From positions 47,937,159-48,001,158 of the forward strand of contig OX031059.1 of assembly GCA_943736015.1 (NCBI GenBank): a stretch of 64,000 bases of DNA. The letters are read 5' to 3'. Both the position numbers and the translations under genes were made by a program. The DNA comes from Tridacna crocea (Eukaryota; Mollusca; Bivalvia; Cardiida; Cardiidae). Of the stretch, positions 10,381-21,937 are shown piece by piece; the first letter of the stretch is position 1; the number at the start of each line of letters is the position of its first letter. The notes below the pieces were generated by a model. It had not been told where the DNA came from. It did not search any database and was given only the letters and a program-made list of their open reading frames with translations.

Positions 10381-11447
10381 AAAGCGAGAAAGTTCCTAAA
10401 TATGTCTGTGGATGGGTCTCAGGTCTGTCCCAGATACGTCAGATTCGATAGTGATTTTTGTGGTCAAAGGGAGAAAACTCGAAAAATCTGGCATCCATAA
10501 GTTATGAAGAGTAGTCTCCCTTATTGTACCTTCGGTATAGTCTTTTTTTCAACTATTACAGTCACCCGGTGCAGGATTAATTTATACCCGTACGGTTCAT
10601 CGAAAAACCCGAACCCTCTATTAACACTTATTCAGCTAAATAAGTAAAATGAGACTTTCAAGCCGATTTTGAAAACCAATCTTTGCTATTTCAAAGGAGT
10701 TTTCTTTTGGAAAAATGTTCTAAATGGACGATGTAGATTCAAGATCAGCCTGCACGATCATTAATAAGTACACATCCAGGTAAGGTCTGTGTGAACTGGC
10801 CACCGTTGTATACCGTGTATTACCTATACACGTAGTGTATCAGGGGCGGTAACCAGTCTAAGGTCTGTGCTGATGGTTTCCCCGCTGGTATTTTTCAGTC
10901 AAAGGCAGGATGCTGTTGCGTTATTTTGATTAAATAAATTTATTGTCTCAGAGATTAAGTGTTCAATTTAACAGAAAGTAATCTCCCGTCTTAAAAACCC
11001 CTTCCACTTAAAAAAAGAGGGGTGTGGGGGAGGAGGGGGGCTAAACTGAGATAGATCAATTAATTATAAAATCGGGAAAAAGCATAGCTTTCATCTTCAT
11101 TTATTAGCTCGGAAGATTCAGACCTGTAGGCTTTCACTATCTGTTCCCTGTTTCTTACGGTCAATGATCAAGGAAATGATTTGAATTTGACAATTCAGCC
11201 CTTGTTAACGATTTTTACTAATAACCTCGAAAACCTAATTGAACGAAAACATGTTGTTGGTTCCTAAGGTTAAATATTGTAACATAGTAAAGCTTATTTA
11301 TCGTGTAAATTCATCAGTGGCTCAATTTAATTGTAAAAAATACATTAAGATTATGCGTGAGCTCTTACTTTGATAACCGAATTGTTACTTCCAAGTTTAA
11401 ACTTCGGCGGTCGCCTTGTTTACAAATGTGAAGAAAAACAAGGGACA
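10381..11447. other. Unannotated non-repeat stretch
   Basis: Mostly unique-looking sequence with no long ORF or MITE. It lies upstream of the minus-strand RASSF-like gene, so it could hold its 5'UTR exon or promoter, but I see no specific signal. Confidence 0.3.
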
Positions 11448-11564
11448 CAATATTTTCTACTCTTCACAAAACAAATTGAAAATTTTCAGTCACTTTTATT
11501 TTGTCGTCTGCAAATGCTTTCAATTTGGACAGACCTAAAATATTGTCGTTTGGTAAAGAGTTAA
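11448..11564 (+). mobile_element. Family A MITE, right half
   Basis: From TTTTCTACTCTTCACAAAAC to GGTAAAGAGTTAA; the left half and hairpin are missing. Confidence 0.7.
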
Positions 11565-11967
11565 AAAGCTTACCTTGTGAAAAAAATCCTTGCTCTGTTT
11601 TAGTATTTTTAATTATTATTAAGTTTAATAGTTCTCACTGAACCGTCTTTCAAGTCAAATCACAGAAAAAGTGTTTATGTTTAGCAGGAAAGTTTCCTGT
11701 TATATATGGTTACACTTTGGATGTTCTTTACGGTCAGTTAAACAGACAATCAATTATGACAAATTAATAATACTTACGACACGCGATAATATCAGGAAGT
11801 ATACAGCTAATTTAGGCGCACGCGACGTAAAGTAATTATCACAATTTAGACACGTGCTAATAAAGCAGCGCTCTTTACGACAATTTGTATCCGCAGACGT
11901 CTGTCTTACTCTAGATGGATGATTTGAGTATTGTTAAATGAAATTGTAAGATTATATGAAAAACTCA

Positions 11968-12142
11968 TTAACCCATTGATAAAGAATCCCTGGATTTTAT
12001 GACACTGAGACCGACGCCTTTTGAAAATATTGTGGGAAAAGGAGAAAATGCTAGTAACCATGTTGAGTTACGTTTATTTTGTCGTCTGCAAGTGTCTTCA
12101 ATTTGGACCAGTCTATAATTTTGTAGTTTGGAAAAGGGTTAA
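11968..12142 (+). mobile_element. Family A MITE with internal deletion
   Basis: After GCTAGTAACCA the right hairpin arm and following ~40 bp are missing. Paralogue of 2324. Confidence 0.78.
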
Positions 12143-12215
12143 ACAAACGTATCGAATGATAAAGCCATACTTTTTGCATTTACCACGTGATCCAGTCCAT
12201 AGAAAATAACATCTT

Positions 12216-12314
12216 GCAATACAATACAAATACAAATACAATACAAATAACTTTATTATCATACTTCTTTTGTGCAACAAAATACAGAAAGAGAAAATGA
12301 TAATAACAACAATC
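12216..12314 (-). repeat. Non-LTR retrotransposon 3' tail, minus orientation
   Basis: TACAAATACAATACAAATAA tract; the inverse matches the tail at 2228-2306. Confidence 0.45.
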
Positions 12315-12318
12315 TTGT

Positions 12319-12516
12319 TTAACCCATTACAACACAATCCCTACTTTTGACGCCCTGAGAAAGAAGTCTTTTTGTAACCAACATTTTCTCCTTTTCCCAC
12401 AGTGTTTTCTACCCTTTCCAGAACAAATTTCAATTTTTCCGTCACCTTTATTTTGTCGTCTGCAAATGCTTTCGATTTGGACAAACCTAAAATTTTGTCG
12501 TTTGGTAATGAGTTAA
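12319..12516 (+). mobile_element. Family A MITE, left arm deleted
   Basis: Ends TTAACCCATTAC and GGTAATGAGTTAA. The sequence jumps from AAGTCTTTTTG to TAACCAACATTTTC. Confidence 0.8.
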
Positions 12517-12609
12517 TGTACGTTTTTGTTGGTTATTGCCGCTAAAATTGTCGCTGTTCAATATAAAAGAATTTAACCCTATACCAAATCCCGAGTTTCA
12601 ACGACACTT

Positions 12610-12639
12610 GGGAGGAGGAGGAGGAGGAGGAGGAGGAGG
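12610..12639. repeat. GGA trinucleotide microsatellite
   Basis: About ten units; a shorter, G-rich version is at the paralogous place near 2720. Confidence 0.9.
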
Positions 12640-13004
12640 CTTTTGAAATTAATAGCGAAGAAAAGCTGGCAGCCATGTTTTAACTGTTACTGAGACAGGA
12701 CCCGTCACTTGTGCTACATTCAAATTAGAACTCTTTTTAATACGGACAAGTCTGAAATGTTATAGTATTGTGAAGTATTTAAAAATACTTTGAGGATATT
12801 TGTGTTTTTTGTTACGGTGAAAGAAAGAACATAATTTCATCGAGTGAACATCATCGGTATTAGGCCTATTTTCACGAGTATGGGTGTGTTTGTAAACTTG
12901 TCATTGAAGACATTTACATTAGTATTTATTCTGTGGTTTCTAAAAGGTGAAAACGTGCTTGCATAGAGGTACTGTATATTTAATTGGGTCTTTATTCCAC
13001 ACTG

Positions 13005-13237
13005 TTAACCCTTTACCAAACAATCCCTGGTTTTTACGACCCTGAGATAGCAGCCTTTTGAAAACATTGTGGGAAAAAGAGAAAATGCTGGTAACAAGCA
13101 TTTTCTTTTTTTCCCCCAAAATGTTTTCTATCCTTTTGGAAACAAATTTCAATTTTTGAGTTACTTTTAATTTGTCGTCTGCAAGTACTTTCAGTTTTAA
13201 CCAGTCTAAAATTTTGTCGTCAGTGGTAAAGAATTAA
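13005..13237 (+). mobile_element. Family A MITE
   Basis: TTAACCCTTTACCAAACAAT to GGTAAAGAATTAA; core GCTGGTAACAAGC. Confidence 0.82.
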
Positions 13238-13414
13238 AGCCTACCAAATCACTCTGTTTGATAAAGACTATATTCACACTTACCTTCATATCACCCTTAA
13301 CCCATATAAGTGAATGCCTCATTGGGTTTTCAAAATGTGGGACAAATTGGAAGACACCGTGCTACTATGCTGAAAGATAAAACTGTAAACATGTATATCG
13401 TTAATGTTTTGAAT

Positions 13415-13642
13415 GAACCCTTTATCAAACAATTCCTGGATTTTACGACCCTGAGATAGAGGCCTTTTGGAAACATAGTGGGAAAAGGAGAAAATGCTGG
13501 TAACTAGCATTTTCTCTTTTTCTTCACCATGTTTTCTACCCTTCTGGAAACAACTTTTAATTTTTGACTTTTGTTGATTTTGTTGTCTGCAAGTGCTTTC
13601 AATTTACACTTGTCTAAAATTGTGTTGTTTAGTAAAAAATTG
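13415..13642 (+). mobile_element. Family A MITE, ends mutated
   Basis: GAACCCTTTATCAAACAAT start. Paralogous to 3603-3830. Confidence 0.7.
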
Positions 13643-13712
13643 AGTCTATAATTATAGATGTTGTTGTTTCCTTGACAAAAAAATCACCTCTTTATTGTAT
13701 TTTTTCTCGAAG

Positions 13713-14158
13713 TGTAACCCTTTACTATATAATACTGAGTTGTATCGACCCTTAACCTTTTACCCAATAAGGCATTTCTATGGTATCTCTAATTGACCCT
13801 AAATAACACAAAGGATGAAGCTGTTTCTTATGTGTATATGACACCTTTTGATAGCAAAGAAAACATTGTGACAAAAGGTGAAATTGCTCGTGACGAGCAA
13901 TTTCACCTTTTGCCACAATGTTTTCAAAAGGCACCTACAAGCAATGCGTAGAAATGAGTATCTGTGGAGTAAAGGGTTAAGAAGACTTGAAAACATTTTG
14001 GTATAAGATGTAGCTGGTAGCCAGCATGTTCTCCTTTTCCAAAATTGTTTTTGACCCTTTCAGCGACGAATTGCCTCATTTGAGAACTATTTCATCTGTC
14101 GTCTGCGAAAGCTTTGAATTTGGACAAGTCTAAATTTTCATCGTCGGTGAAAAGTTAA
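13713..14158 (+). mobile_element. Family A short variant split by a family B insertion
   Basis: Host halves at 13713-13751 and 13981-14158, paralogous to the unsplit copy at 3897-4081. Confidence 0.8.
13752..13980 (-). mobile_element. Family B MITE nested in family A
   Basis: TTAACCTTTTACCCAATAAG to AGTAAAGGGTTAA; core GCTCGTGACGAGC. Flanking GACCC|TTAA|GAAGAC matches the empty site exactly. Confidence 0.9.
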
Positions 14159-14216
14159 TACTTTCGGCGTTAGTAAACTGAAGTGATGTCTGTACTGCCT
14201 TTTACGATTTTAACTC

Positions 14217-14445
14217 TTAACCCATTACCACACAATCCCTACTTTTGACGCCTGTGAGAAAGAGGCCTTTAGAAAACATTGTGGGAAAAGGAGAAAATGC
14301 TGATAACCAGCATTTTCTCCTTTTCCCACAATGTTTTCCACCCTTCACAAAACAAATTTAAAATTTTCAGTCTTTTTTATTTTGTCGTCTGCAAATGCTT
14401 TCAATTTAGACCAGTCTAAAATATTGTCGTTTGGTAATGGGTTAA
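14217..14445 (+). mobile_element. Family A MITE with perfect hairpin
   Basis: TTAACCCATTACCACACAAT to GGTAATGGGTTAA; core GCTGATAACCAGC. Confidence 0.87.
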
Positions 14446-14871
14446 GCAACAAAAAGGAACTATTTTAACCCCCTTTTGTGAAATGACTCCTTAAAGTCTG
14501 TCCATAAACTCAGACACTGCATTTCAAAGGCAATTTCTTTCTAACAAAACAAAATACAAATCACCACTTTATCTTCCTCCACAATGATTTCAGAACTTGA
14601 GTGTTCTTCGGTGATCGTAAATTGAAAAAAGATGGTTTGTTAAAAGGGTAATCTTTGTTTCGAAGAATAGGGAAAAAGCCAAGATTGGCCGTGAAAGCTG
14701 ATCCTGGTCTGTTTTTTTTTTTTTCCAAAGAACGCCTGTGAGCTTGCGGTTTTCAGGTTACAGTAATAATGTTTTTGACTTGTTCTGTTCTGCTGCGTAA
14801 ACCCTTTTCTGAATGACTTATTCTAGACTTTTCCAGTTTAAAAAAAAAAGTGCAGAAGACAAATTCGATAT

Positions 14872-15708
14872 GGCTTGCAACATGCAAAAAAGGGCGTTCG
14901 GACATTTGTGTTGTCGTCTCGGATCAGCCTCGCAGTCCACTTAGACTAATCCGAGATGGTGTCATGCAGAGAAATGGCCCTCCCTACAAAATGACCCATG
15001 GGTTATTCCACTACATAGAGGAATGACCCTGGTCGTTATTCTACGTAGAGAAATTATCCCAGATGGTTATTTAAGAAATAATCTTCTTTCTATCGTGGTA
15101 TATCGTTCAATAAACCACAGTTGTGAGTTATGAGGCACAATAAATAATCCACGAGGGCGATAGCCCGAGTGGGTTATTCATTGCGCCTCATAACTCACAA
15201 CGTGGTTTATTGAACGATATACCACGATAGAAAGAAGATTATTTCGATTCTAACTTGTCCAATTCTTAATGAAAGGAAAACAACTTCAAACTAAGAGTAA
15301 AAACGCGGATGAAGATTATATTCCATTGAATAACTCACTCATTGAATGACGTCACTCTACATGGATTGTCGCAGATTTTACCACGTTTTCCTTGCACTGT
15401 GTTTATAGAGCCAAAGTCGCGTGTCATGTTAGAATTCTCTACCTACAATAACGACCCGGGACATTTCCCTACATAGTGAAATAACCCATGGGTCATTTTG
15501 TAGGGAGGGTCATTTCTCTGCATGACATCGGCTCTTCACGTCTACATTAGATTTTGTGCAACAGTGGAGAGAGACTGGACGTGCACAAAACAAACTCACA
15601 TGAAAATGGAAATTGTCGTTTCGGATTAGCCTGCAGGGACTGTGCCGGCTGATCCGAAACGACATTTTACGCAAATGTCCGAATGTCCCTTTTTGCGTGT
15701 TGCAGGCC
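14872..15708. mobile_element. Family C hairpin MITE, split by a nested element
   Basis: Outer ends GGCTTGCAACATGCAAAAAA and the inverse TTTTTGCGTGTTGCAGGCC. Each half holds a GTCTCGGATCAGCCTG-like hairpin. The middle is occupied by 14961-15526. Confidence 0.8.
14961..15526. mobile_element. Nested palindromic element (family J)
   Basis: 566 bp with TIRs of ~45 bp starting GTCATGCAGAGAAATG and containing ACAAAATGACCCATGGGTTA. A second inverted repeat of ~75 bp arms (15075-15246) surrounds a GGGCGATAGCCCGAG loop. No coding capacity, so it would need a transposase from elsewhere. Confidence 0.75.
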
Positions 15709-15744
15709 AAATAGGAACAAAAGAACTCAAATTTTCTTACTGGG

Positions 15745-15870
15745 TAGGCAATTCTGTTGGAAAAAGGATAAAATGGTGGTAAGCAGTATTTTATCTTTTT
15801 TCAGTAATGTTTTCGGCAGCTTTCTCGGGCTGAATCGCTACTCAAGGAATTATTTGGTAAAGACCGATTG
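15745..15870. mobile_element. Degraded family A MITE fragment
   Basis: GTTGGAAAAAGGATAAAATG and an imperfect inverse, then TATTTGGTAAAGACCG. Confidence 0.45.
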
Positions 15871-16011
15871 AAAAAAAAAAACAAGTAATATGGGAAATAC
15901 ATAAACAAACAACTATTCAAGAATTGATTGAGATTTAACAAAAAATAAACAATAACAGCGTGTTTAACATCACAGTAGTACAGATATACTAGCATTAAGT
16001 ACATGACAATA

Positions 16012-16273
16012 TGGCTTGCAACAGGCAAAAAGGGACATTAGGACATTTGCGTAAAGTGTTCTCTCGGATCAGGCTGCGCAGACTGCGCAGCCTGATCCGA
16101 GAGAACACTTTACAACTAGAGTAGATTTTGTTCTTCAGTAGACTTGCGTACAACAGAAACTTACATAAAGCTGGAAAGCGTCGTTTCGGATAAGTCTGTG
16201 CGGACTGCACATTCTGAGACATTCTGACACTTTACGCAAATGTCCGAAGGCACCTTTTTGCCTGTTGCAAGTC
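16012..16273. mobile_element. Family C hairpin MITE
   Basis: Ends GGCTTGCAACAGGCAAAAAG and TTTTTGCCTGTTGCAAGTC. The left hairpin is perfect around TGCGCAGACTGCGCA. Confidence 0.8.
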
Positions 16274-16352
16274 AATTATAGAAGATAAATATACTGTACA
16301 AGACATCTCAGAAGGGCTGGAGGTTCCCTCAGCCTTTCCCGCCGATCCATGG

Positions 16353-16395
16353 TAGCTAAGTAGGTAGTTTACAAGACTTCATAACATTCGATCCC
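16353..16395 (+). repeat. Possible tRNA-derived SINE promoter
   Basis: TAGCTAAGTAGG fits the A-box consensus and CATTCGATCCC approximates a B box 32 bases later. Confidence 0.3.
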
Positions 16396-16433
16396 CTGCT
16401 CGGCCGATGTCTTTGAAGCTGGCTTTAGGGTTT

Positions 16434-16473
16434 CAGAGAGAGAGAGAGAGGTAGAGAGAGAGAGAGAGAGAGG
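16434..16473. repeat. AG dinucleotide microsatellite
   Basis: AG run with one GT interruption. Confidence 0.95.
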
Positions 16474-16665
16474 TGGCGATCAACAATATACATGTACAAC
16501 GGATTCTTTGAGCCAGATGTTGTCCGTGAAATTCATGATATAATCATTGATAGAAAGAGAGTCACAGCGATATTTCAGCAAAAGGTCCACTTTGAAAATA
16601 TTGTAGTAAAAGAATGTATAACCCTGACGAGTATCATTCCTCTTTTCTCAATGTTTTCTGTTGTA

Positions 16666-16671
16666 TTTATT
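16666..16671 (-). promoter_or_regulatory. Polyadenylation signal AATAAA of the CABIT gene
   Basis: The reverse complement of TTTATT lies about 90 bases beyond the TAA. It is the nearest canonical hexamer I found. Confidence 0.5.
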
Positions 16672-16760
16672 TAAAAATTAAATTGTGCATAGTGGCCGTA
16701 TTTGATCAGGATACCTTCAAAGCTGTCTGTGCACATTTGTATCAAGGGTCAAATATCTAG

Positions 16761-19246
16761 TTAAATTACATCAACAACTTCATTCCATTCCGAAATTTTC
16801 TTTCTCTGGATCTCTTTCTTTACTTTTATCCTTTGGGCTAATTTTGACTTGTCACGTGTCATTGTGTGTCCTTTTTGTACACTTACATCTACGCCGCTGC
16901 TGTCTCCAAGGTACTCACTTCCGGGAATGTAACCCGTAAAAAGATCTCTTAAGCTTTCACTACCTTCCGACGTGAAACTTCGATGTGACAATTGTCCGCT
17001 TTCTTCCGAGCTCGTGTCCGAAATAAGCCGAGCTTCATCTCCGTTAGTATCAAAGTCAGAATTCAAGTTTTTGAGAGTCTTTGACGTTATACCGGTACCA
17101 CGTGACCTATAGCTGCTCTCAACGTCGTTATTTCGCCGTGGACTTATTTGCTCCCAACTCTGAGAATGATCGTCTGTTGGCGTTGTTTCTCTCTTTTCTG
17201 CTTGTTTAGACCTTACCGGTAGGGAGCTTGATCTTTCTAGACAGAAGTCGTTCCAACGATTCTCAATATGATTATCAATTGCTGTTTTTGTAACTTCTTC
17301 TAATGATAGTCTTAAATCATTGTAACTTGACATCATTTCGTCTGCTACTTGACACGTGATAATACCAGAAGCGCTCGCATTGTTCTTTCGATTAAAGTCT
17401 TCAAAATTAATCAGATCGTCCGACAACGATCGGCTGTTAGGACGTCTTACCAACACCGTTTTCTTTTTTCTGTTTCCATGGTTCCTCATGTCTTTTTCTT
17501 TGACAACTCTAAACCTGTCTCCCCACTGGTCGTCTACGAACGTATCATTACCATTGTGGCTGATGAAAACGTCACCAGTATAGGTGTATTTCGTATTTGA
17601 TCCAGGATTAAGATCATATGCAGCCGGTCTCTGATTTGAACTGACACTTTCACAAGAACCGGAACGAGAGCCTGAACCAGAACTTATGCTAGGAAAGTGA
17701 TCTTTCAGATCGATTCGACTTCCACCACTACTGATAGTTAGCGTTGAGGAACCTTGAGAGTTACTGGGTATAACAGCATTAGGTAATGAGTTTAATGAAC
17801 TTGACATAGATGTTTGTGTAGTTTTAAAGGGACTAGGAGGCGTTAAGGCTGATCTTGGGCTTGAGAACTCATCTAATGTACTTATACGGTCAGAATATTG
17901 TTCCAGTTGTTCATCTTGTTGGTGTGACACAGGGTCGAATTTATCCAAATCTAGTACACCGGTAAACCTTTCAGATTGTTTTCGATTTTTTTCAGGTTGT
18001 GATATTAAATAATTTGATGTTATTTCAGTGTCACTTACATCTTCATGTGCAGACGGCTTATATAAATTTGTGTCATCAATCAAGTTGTTGCGTGGAACAA
18101 AATAATTATCTTGTCGTTTAGTGAGTATTCTGTTGATTGCTGAATCAGAACCGTATATCTCAGGTATTACGATTGAATCATCAAGGTTTGGAAGCAAGTC
18201 ACTCCCAGTAACGAACATTCCACCAAGTATACCATTAAACTTGTCGGCATTATCTGCATTAATACTTTCCAAACTCAAACAGTCTGTATCTGTTTCAGAG
18301 CATTCATTTGCAAACCTAAACGAGGTGGAAGCCTGTTCATCCGGATTCCACTGTATGCTAAATTCGGAGTTCGCCTCTGTCTCCCCGTACTCACTCATAC
18401 CCGTGGAAGAAGTCCTCTGTGAATTACAGATGGAGTCAGGTACTTCGTTAACTTCCGGTTCAAACGTCTGATTGTCATGACAACGAGATTCATTGACATC
18501 ATCGTTTTGTTCACTAATTTTGAATTTCACGGCGAGTTTCATGTCAGTAAGATAATTCTGGATCACTGTATCACAAAGATCTACGGCCTCAATGTATTCT
18601 GCTGAGCTCTGCAACATTGGTGTGTTTAAGGCTATTTCAAATTTAATTGGCGAGTTTGTTTGAATTTCCAAAGGTAAAATTTCTTCGTCTTTTTCTAAGG
18701 TAGCTCCCATCACAGTCTCTTCCTCTTTTAATCGAACCAATTTCAAACACGGGGAATAAAATTTTGAAATAGGTGGCGGGTCACCGAGTATATGTCTAAC
18801 ATATAAGGGGAGATCAATCATTTCATCAAGAATATCCGGTATTTGCAAGATGGAGTTATCATTCTTGTTTAGATTTCCATCTGATACTTCATAGAACAAA
18901 CCCTCCTGATCAAGTGGAATAAAAAACTCATTATCCTTTTCGTCAATACACATTAGAAATCTATTATCGACCGCTTTCGATCTCAATGGCTGTGGTAGCA
19001 TCATTTGATTTATTTTTTGAATCCCAGTTTTTCTTATAACTTCACCTTCAAGGACGGGACGGACGAATTCTGAATCCTCATCATCACCGTCGTCTTCTTC
19101 AAAATTAGTGTGATCGTCTGGAAGAAGGACAGCGTTGAAATTGGTTGTACAAAGGAAAAACTCCGAGTTTGTACGAGTTAGTGATTGGATACTCTTGTGT
19201 GGCGAAGGTTTGTCAAAGTTGAGTCCTTTGGAGACTTTGAACCATC
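16761..19246 (-). CDS. CABIT gene, large terminal exon
   Basis: This 2486-bp exon begins after the TCTCTTTCAG acceptor and carries two bases of a split Gly codon followed by 827 codons and TAA at 16763-16761. It contains the second half of the CABIT domain, an acidic insert (NFEEDDGDDEDSEF) and a long disordered tail. The apparent Met at 19004 is internal; the frame stays open upstream to the acceptor. Confidence 0.85.
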
Positions 19247-21937
19247 CTGAAAGAGATATAAGTCAATTACCGCCTGAGACAGAATTGCTGCAGATAACTC
19301 TGAAAACATTACTATGCATGTATAACAGTCATCTCAATACAATTGAATAAATAAAGCACATGGAAACATGACCGTGACATGTACTTTTCCTTTTTGTCAG
19401 AGTGTTTTCAAAAGTTGTCTGCTGGAAGTAAGAGAATTGTTCGTCGGTAACGGTGTGTTTTAAATCTTTCTCACTCACCAATCATGCGAGTTGTAGACTT
19501 TGTTACAAAATACGACGAGCTTTTAAAAAGTGGTAGATCAAATTTGCTGTTTATCTAAAGTTTGTATGGAATCGACGGTTTTGGGCCAGTCAAAGTTACT
19601 GTTACTAGAAGACTACTCAAACTGTTTTCATCCAATAACCTATGTTTTATGTGAACATAACTGAACAAGACTAGCTGTGTAGAAAGTTTATGTGAAAAAC
19701 TAGCTTCACCTAAAGATTTCTAGAGTCATTTCATCAACCTTCGAGGTTACTGTTACTTAGAGTAATAAAAATCCGATCAAAAACTTGTGTTAGAATGCAC
19801 GGTTTTTGAATTAACCCATTACCACACAATCCCTAATTTTGACGACCCTGAAAAAGAAGGCTTTAGAAAATATTGTGGGAAAAGAAGAAAATGCTGGTAA
19901 CCAGCATTTTCTCCTTTTCCCACAATGTTTTCTACCCTTCCCGAAACAAGTTTCTAAATTTCAGTCATTTCTAATTTTGTCGTCTGCAAATGCTTTCGAT
20001 TTGGACAAACCTAAGTTTTTGTCGTTTGGTAATGAGTTAATCTTGCTGTTTTGGTAAATTCCCTCAAACAAACTGATGGCAATATACATTTTCTCTATGC
20101 GGAAGATTTTTTAGTTTTCAGACTATATAAATGTAACGCAGGACAGTGCGTCTGTTTTTTTTTCTTAATGATATGGCTAAGGCAGTTTCTTCAAACTTAA
20201 ATATTGACATTGAAGATATGTGTAAATAGATTTAGTATGCTCCGTTTGTCTTTATTATGAATCCGCACACGCACGCACACACACACGCAAAAGAAAAAAA
20301 ATCTAAACTTTCTGAGCCATTTAGAGCTCCAGATATTTTTTTTGTGCGTGTTAAGATTTCTGTTTATTCAAATGACTCTCACTGTGAAAGAAAAAGGTCT
20401 CACGGTTATTTAATATACTCATAGGAAGAAACTGAAAGGGGTCTAAGCGTCCCTTGCCTCCTGAGCTGTCCCTTTTTACACTTAACCTTTACCAAACGAC
20501 AAAAATTTAACACTAGATCAGCTTGAAAGAAACGGCCCAAATTTAGCTATTTTAAAGTTCTTTTTATGGCAATAATGTTTCCTTATTGGACAGTGCAGAA
20601 TTAAGATCAGACTGCACGTTCTGTGCAGTCTGATCTTGATCTGCACTGTCCGCAAAAGGTCAGTAAGTCGGGCTTAGTAGCCCAAGGAACACATTTGTAG
20701 AGATTTGCAGACACATTCCCCATGTTTAATATGTTGGATTTGTGCGTTTTTATGTGGAATGTTTCTATATTGAAGTCAGTTAAACCCTGTTGTTTATGAG
20801 GCACTCTAGCTTGTTCTTATCGGTTTTGCTTGTCAGCAAGTTAATCTTGAGCGTATTGTCTTCCTCGAGTGAAGAAGCAAAACACCTCCAGATGGTGTTA
20901 GTATTTCATTTACTAAGGCATGATCTCCAAATATGGTGCAAATAATTATCCCAGTACCTATGCTTTACTGTATCTTGAAGTGTTTAAACCCGTTTGCATA
21001 ATACTGTACGTACATTTGTAAATATTTACGACAACAAATGTATCTAGTCTGTTCAATCATATCGATAGTCTTACCCGCGTAATCTTCCGGTATGACGACC
21101 TCCGGAAGTAATTCTTTGACTGTACCGCCTGCTCCTTTCCGAATACACCTTGCAAATACCTTCCGTACCGTTCTCTTACTATGTAACATAATTGGTTGGC
21201 GTAACTCGAAGAAGAAGTTCTGAAAATGAAATAATTATGCACCTGATTACCACTTTTTTTTTCATTTTTCTCTTTTTACAAGTTTCAAATTAAAGTCATC
21301 GGTGGTTGTATTCACTAAGCAACTAAATGAGACAGTGCATGTCTAAATTAGAAGACTAGCATTCTTATTAGTTAAGACAGAAGAACGTCTAAGCCAATCA
21401 TGTGGCTCGTCTTAGAATTCATGATAAACCCAATGTTTAGAATAGTTAGAGTTTGGATTGAATGTCAATATTATCCTGGTGTGTTTGTTCTGGCTTAAAA
21501 AATGATCTTTAATGCTTCCATCGACAAACAAACTTAGGATAAAAAGCTTACATATTAAAGTCCTCATGACGCCATTTTTATTGAATTGTAATATTTTGAT
21601 AAATTCCGATTGTCTGTGAGCGACGGTGATGATACACAGAGAAATACTAGTATGCGATATTTATCTAAATGGAAAGAGTACATGTATTACGAAGACATAA
21701 GCTACCAGTCAGAGAATTTTCCTGACTGTTTGCCGTCATCGTCTTGATCACTGGCATTGTGTAATTAAAATTTACCTGAACATGTTCGGCATATGTGTCT
21801 TCCCTGCATTGGACAACAACCGGAAGTTTGAAATTTGACAAGATTTCCTTTAGCGTGTAACTTTGTGAACTCCATTTATAGTCGACAGGTGTGTCAGGAG
21901 AGACGACTCGTTCTCTTTTCTTCCACGGTTTACCCAT
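16761..21937 (-). CDS. CABIT-domain protein (GAREM/THEMIS-like), spliced from three exons
   Basis: The model joins 21937-21776, 21219-21075 and 19246-16761 into 930 codons. Junctions are phase 0 (CAG|GTAAAT to TTTTCAG|AAC) and phase 1 (GCGG|GTAAGA to TTTCAG|GATGG), and both joins keep frame. A CABIT domain covers residues ~20-287: YKWSSQSYTLKEIL near the start, VVIPEDYAGWFKV across the second junction, FLMCIDEKDNEFFIPL at ~190, LPLYVRHILGDPPP at ~247 and RLKEEETVMG near the end. These match CABIT features of GAREM and THEMIS, adaptors in receptor tyrosine kinase or antigen-receptor signalling. Residues ~290-930 are low-complexity, Ser/Asp/Asn-rich and probably disordered. No SAM domain is visible at the C-terminus, unlike vertebrate GAREM. 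The CABIT call is firm; orthology to a named gene is not. Confidence 0.8.
19811..20040 (+). mobile_element. Family A MITE inside CABIT intron 2
   Basis: TTAACCCATTACCACACAAT to GGTAATGAGTTAA; hairpin arms nearly perfect around GCTGGTAACCAGC. Confidence 0.87.
20041..20965. other. CABIT intron 2 remainder
   Basis: A CA-rich stretch at 20265-20290 and a family D hairpin at 20588-20668. No exon signal seen. Confidence 0.5.
20588..20668. repeat. Family D hairpin (GATCAGACTGCA)
   Basis: GATCAGACTGCACGTTCTG and its inverse TGCAGTCTGATC, with outer arms GGACAGTGCAGA and TCTGCACTGTCC. Confidence 0.75.
21075..21219 (-). CDS. CABIT gene, second coding exon
   Basis: The acceptor is TTCATTTTCAG and the donor GCGG|GTAAGA. 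The exon encodes 48 residues plus one base, NFFFELRQPIML to VVIPEDYA. The last base completes a Gly codon with exon 3, producing the DYAGWF strand expected in CABIT domains. No ATG is needed here because the exon is internal. Confidence 0.78.
21309..21425. repeat. Family F inverted-repeat fragment
   Basis: GTATTCACTAAGCAA and AAGCCAATCATGTGGC resemble the TIR and CCAATCAGA stem of the copy at 29435. It lies in CABIT intron 1. Confidence 0.35.

Larger units (their letters stand above)
11968..14715 (+). repeat. Segmental duplication, copy 2
   Basis: Direct-orientation partner of 2324-4880, about 9.6 kb away across the RASSF-like gene. It has gained a retrotransposon tail and an A element (12216-12516) and a B element (13752-13980). 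Confidence 0.75.

Noticed and set aside
16492-16674. 60-codon plus-strand ORF
   Set aside because: It overlaps a decayed MITE trace and the presumed 3'UTR of the CABIT gene, with no domain.
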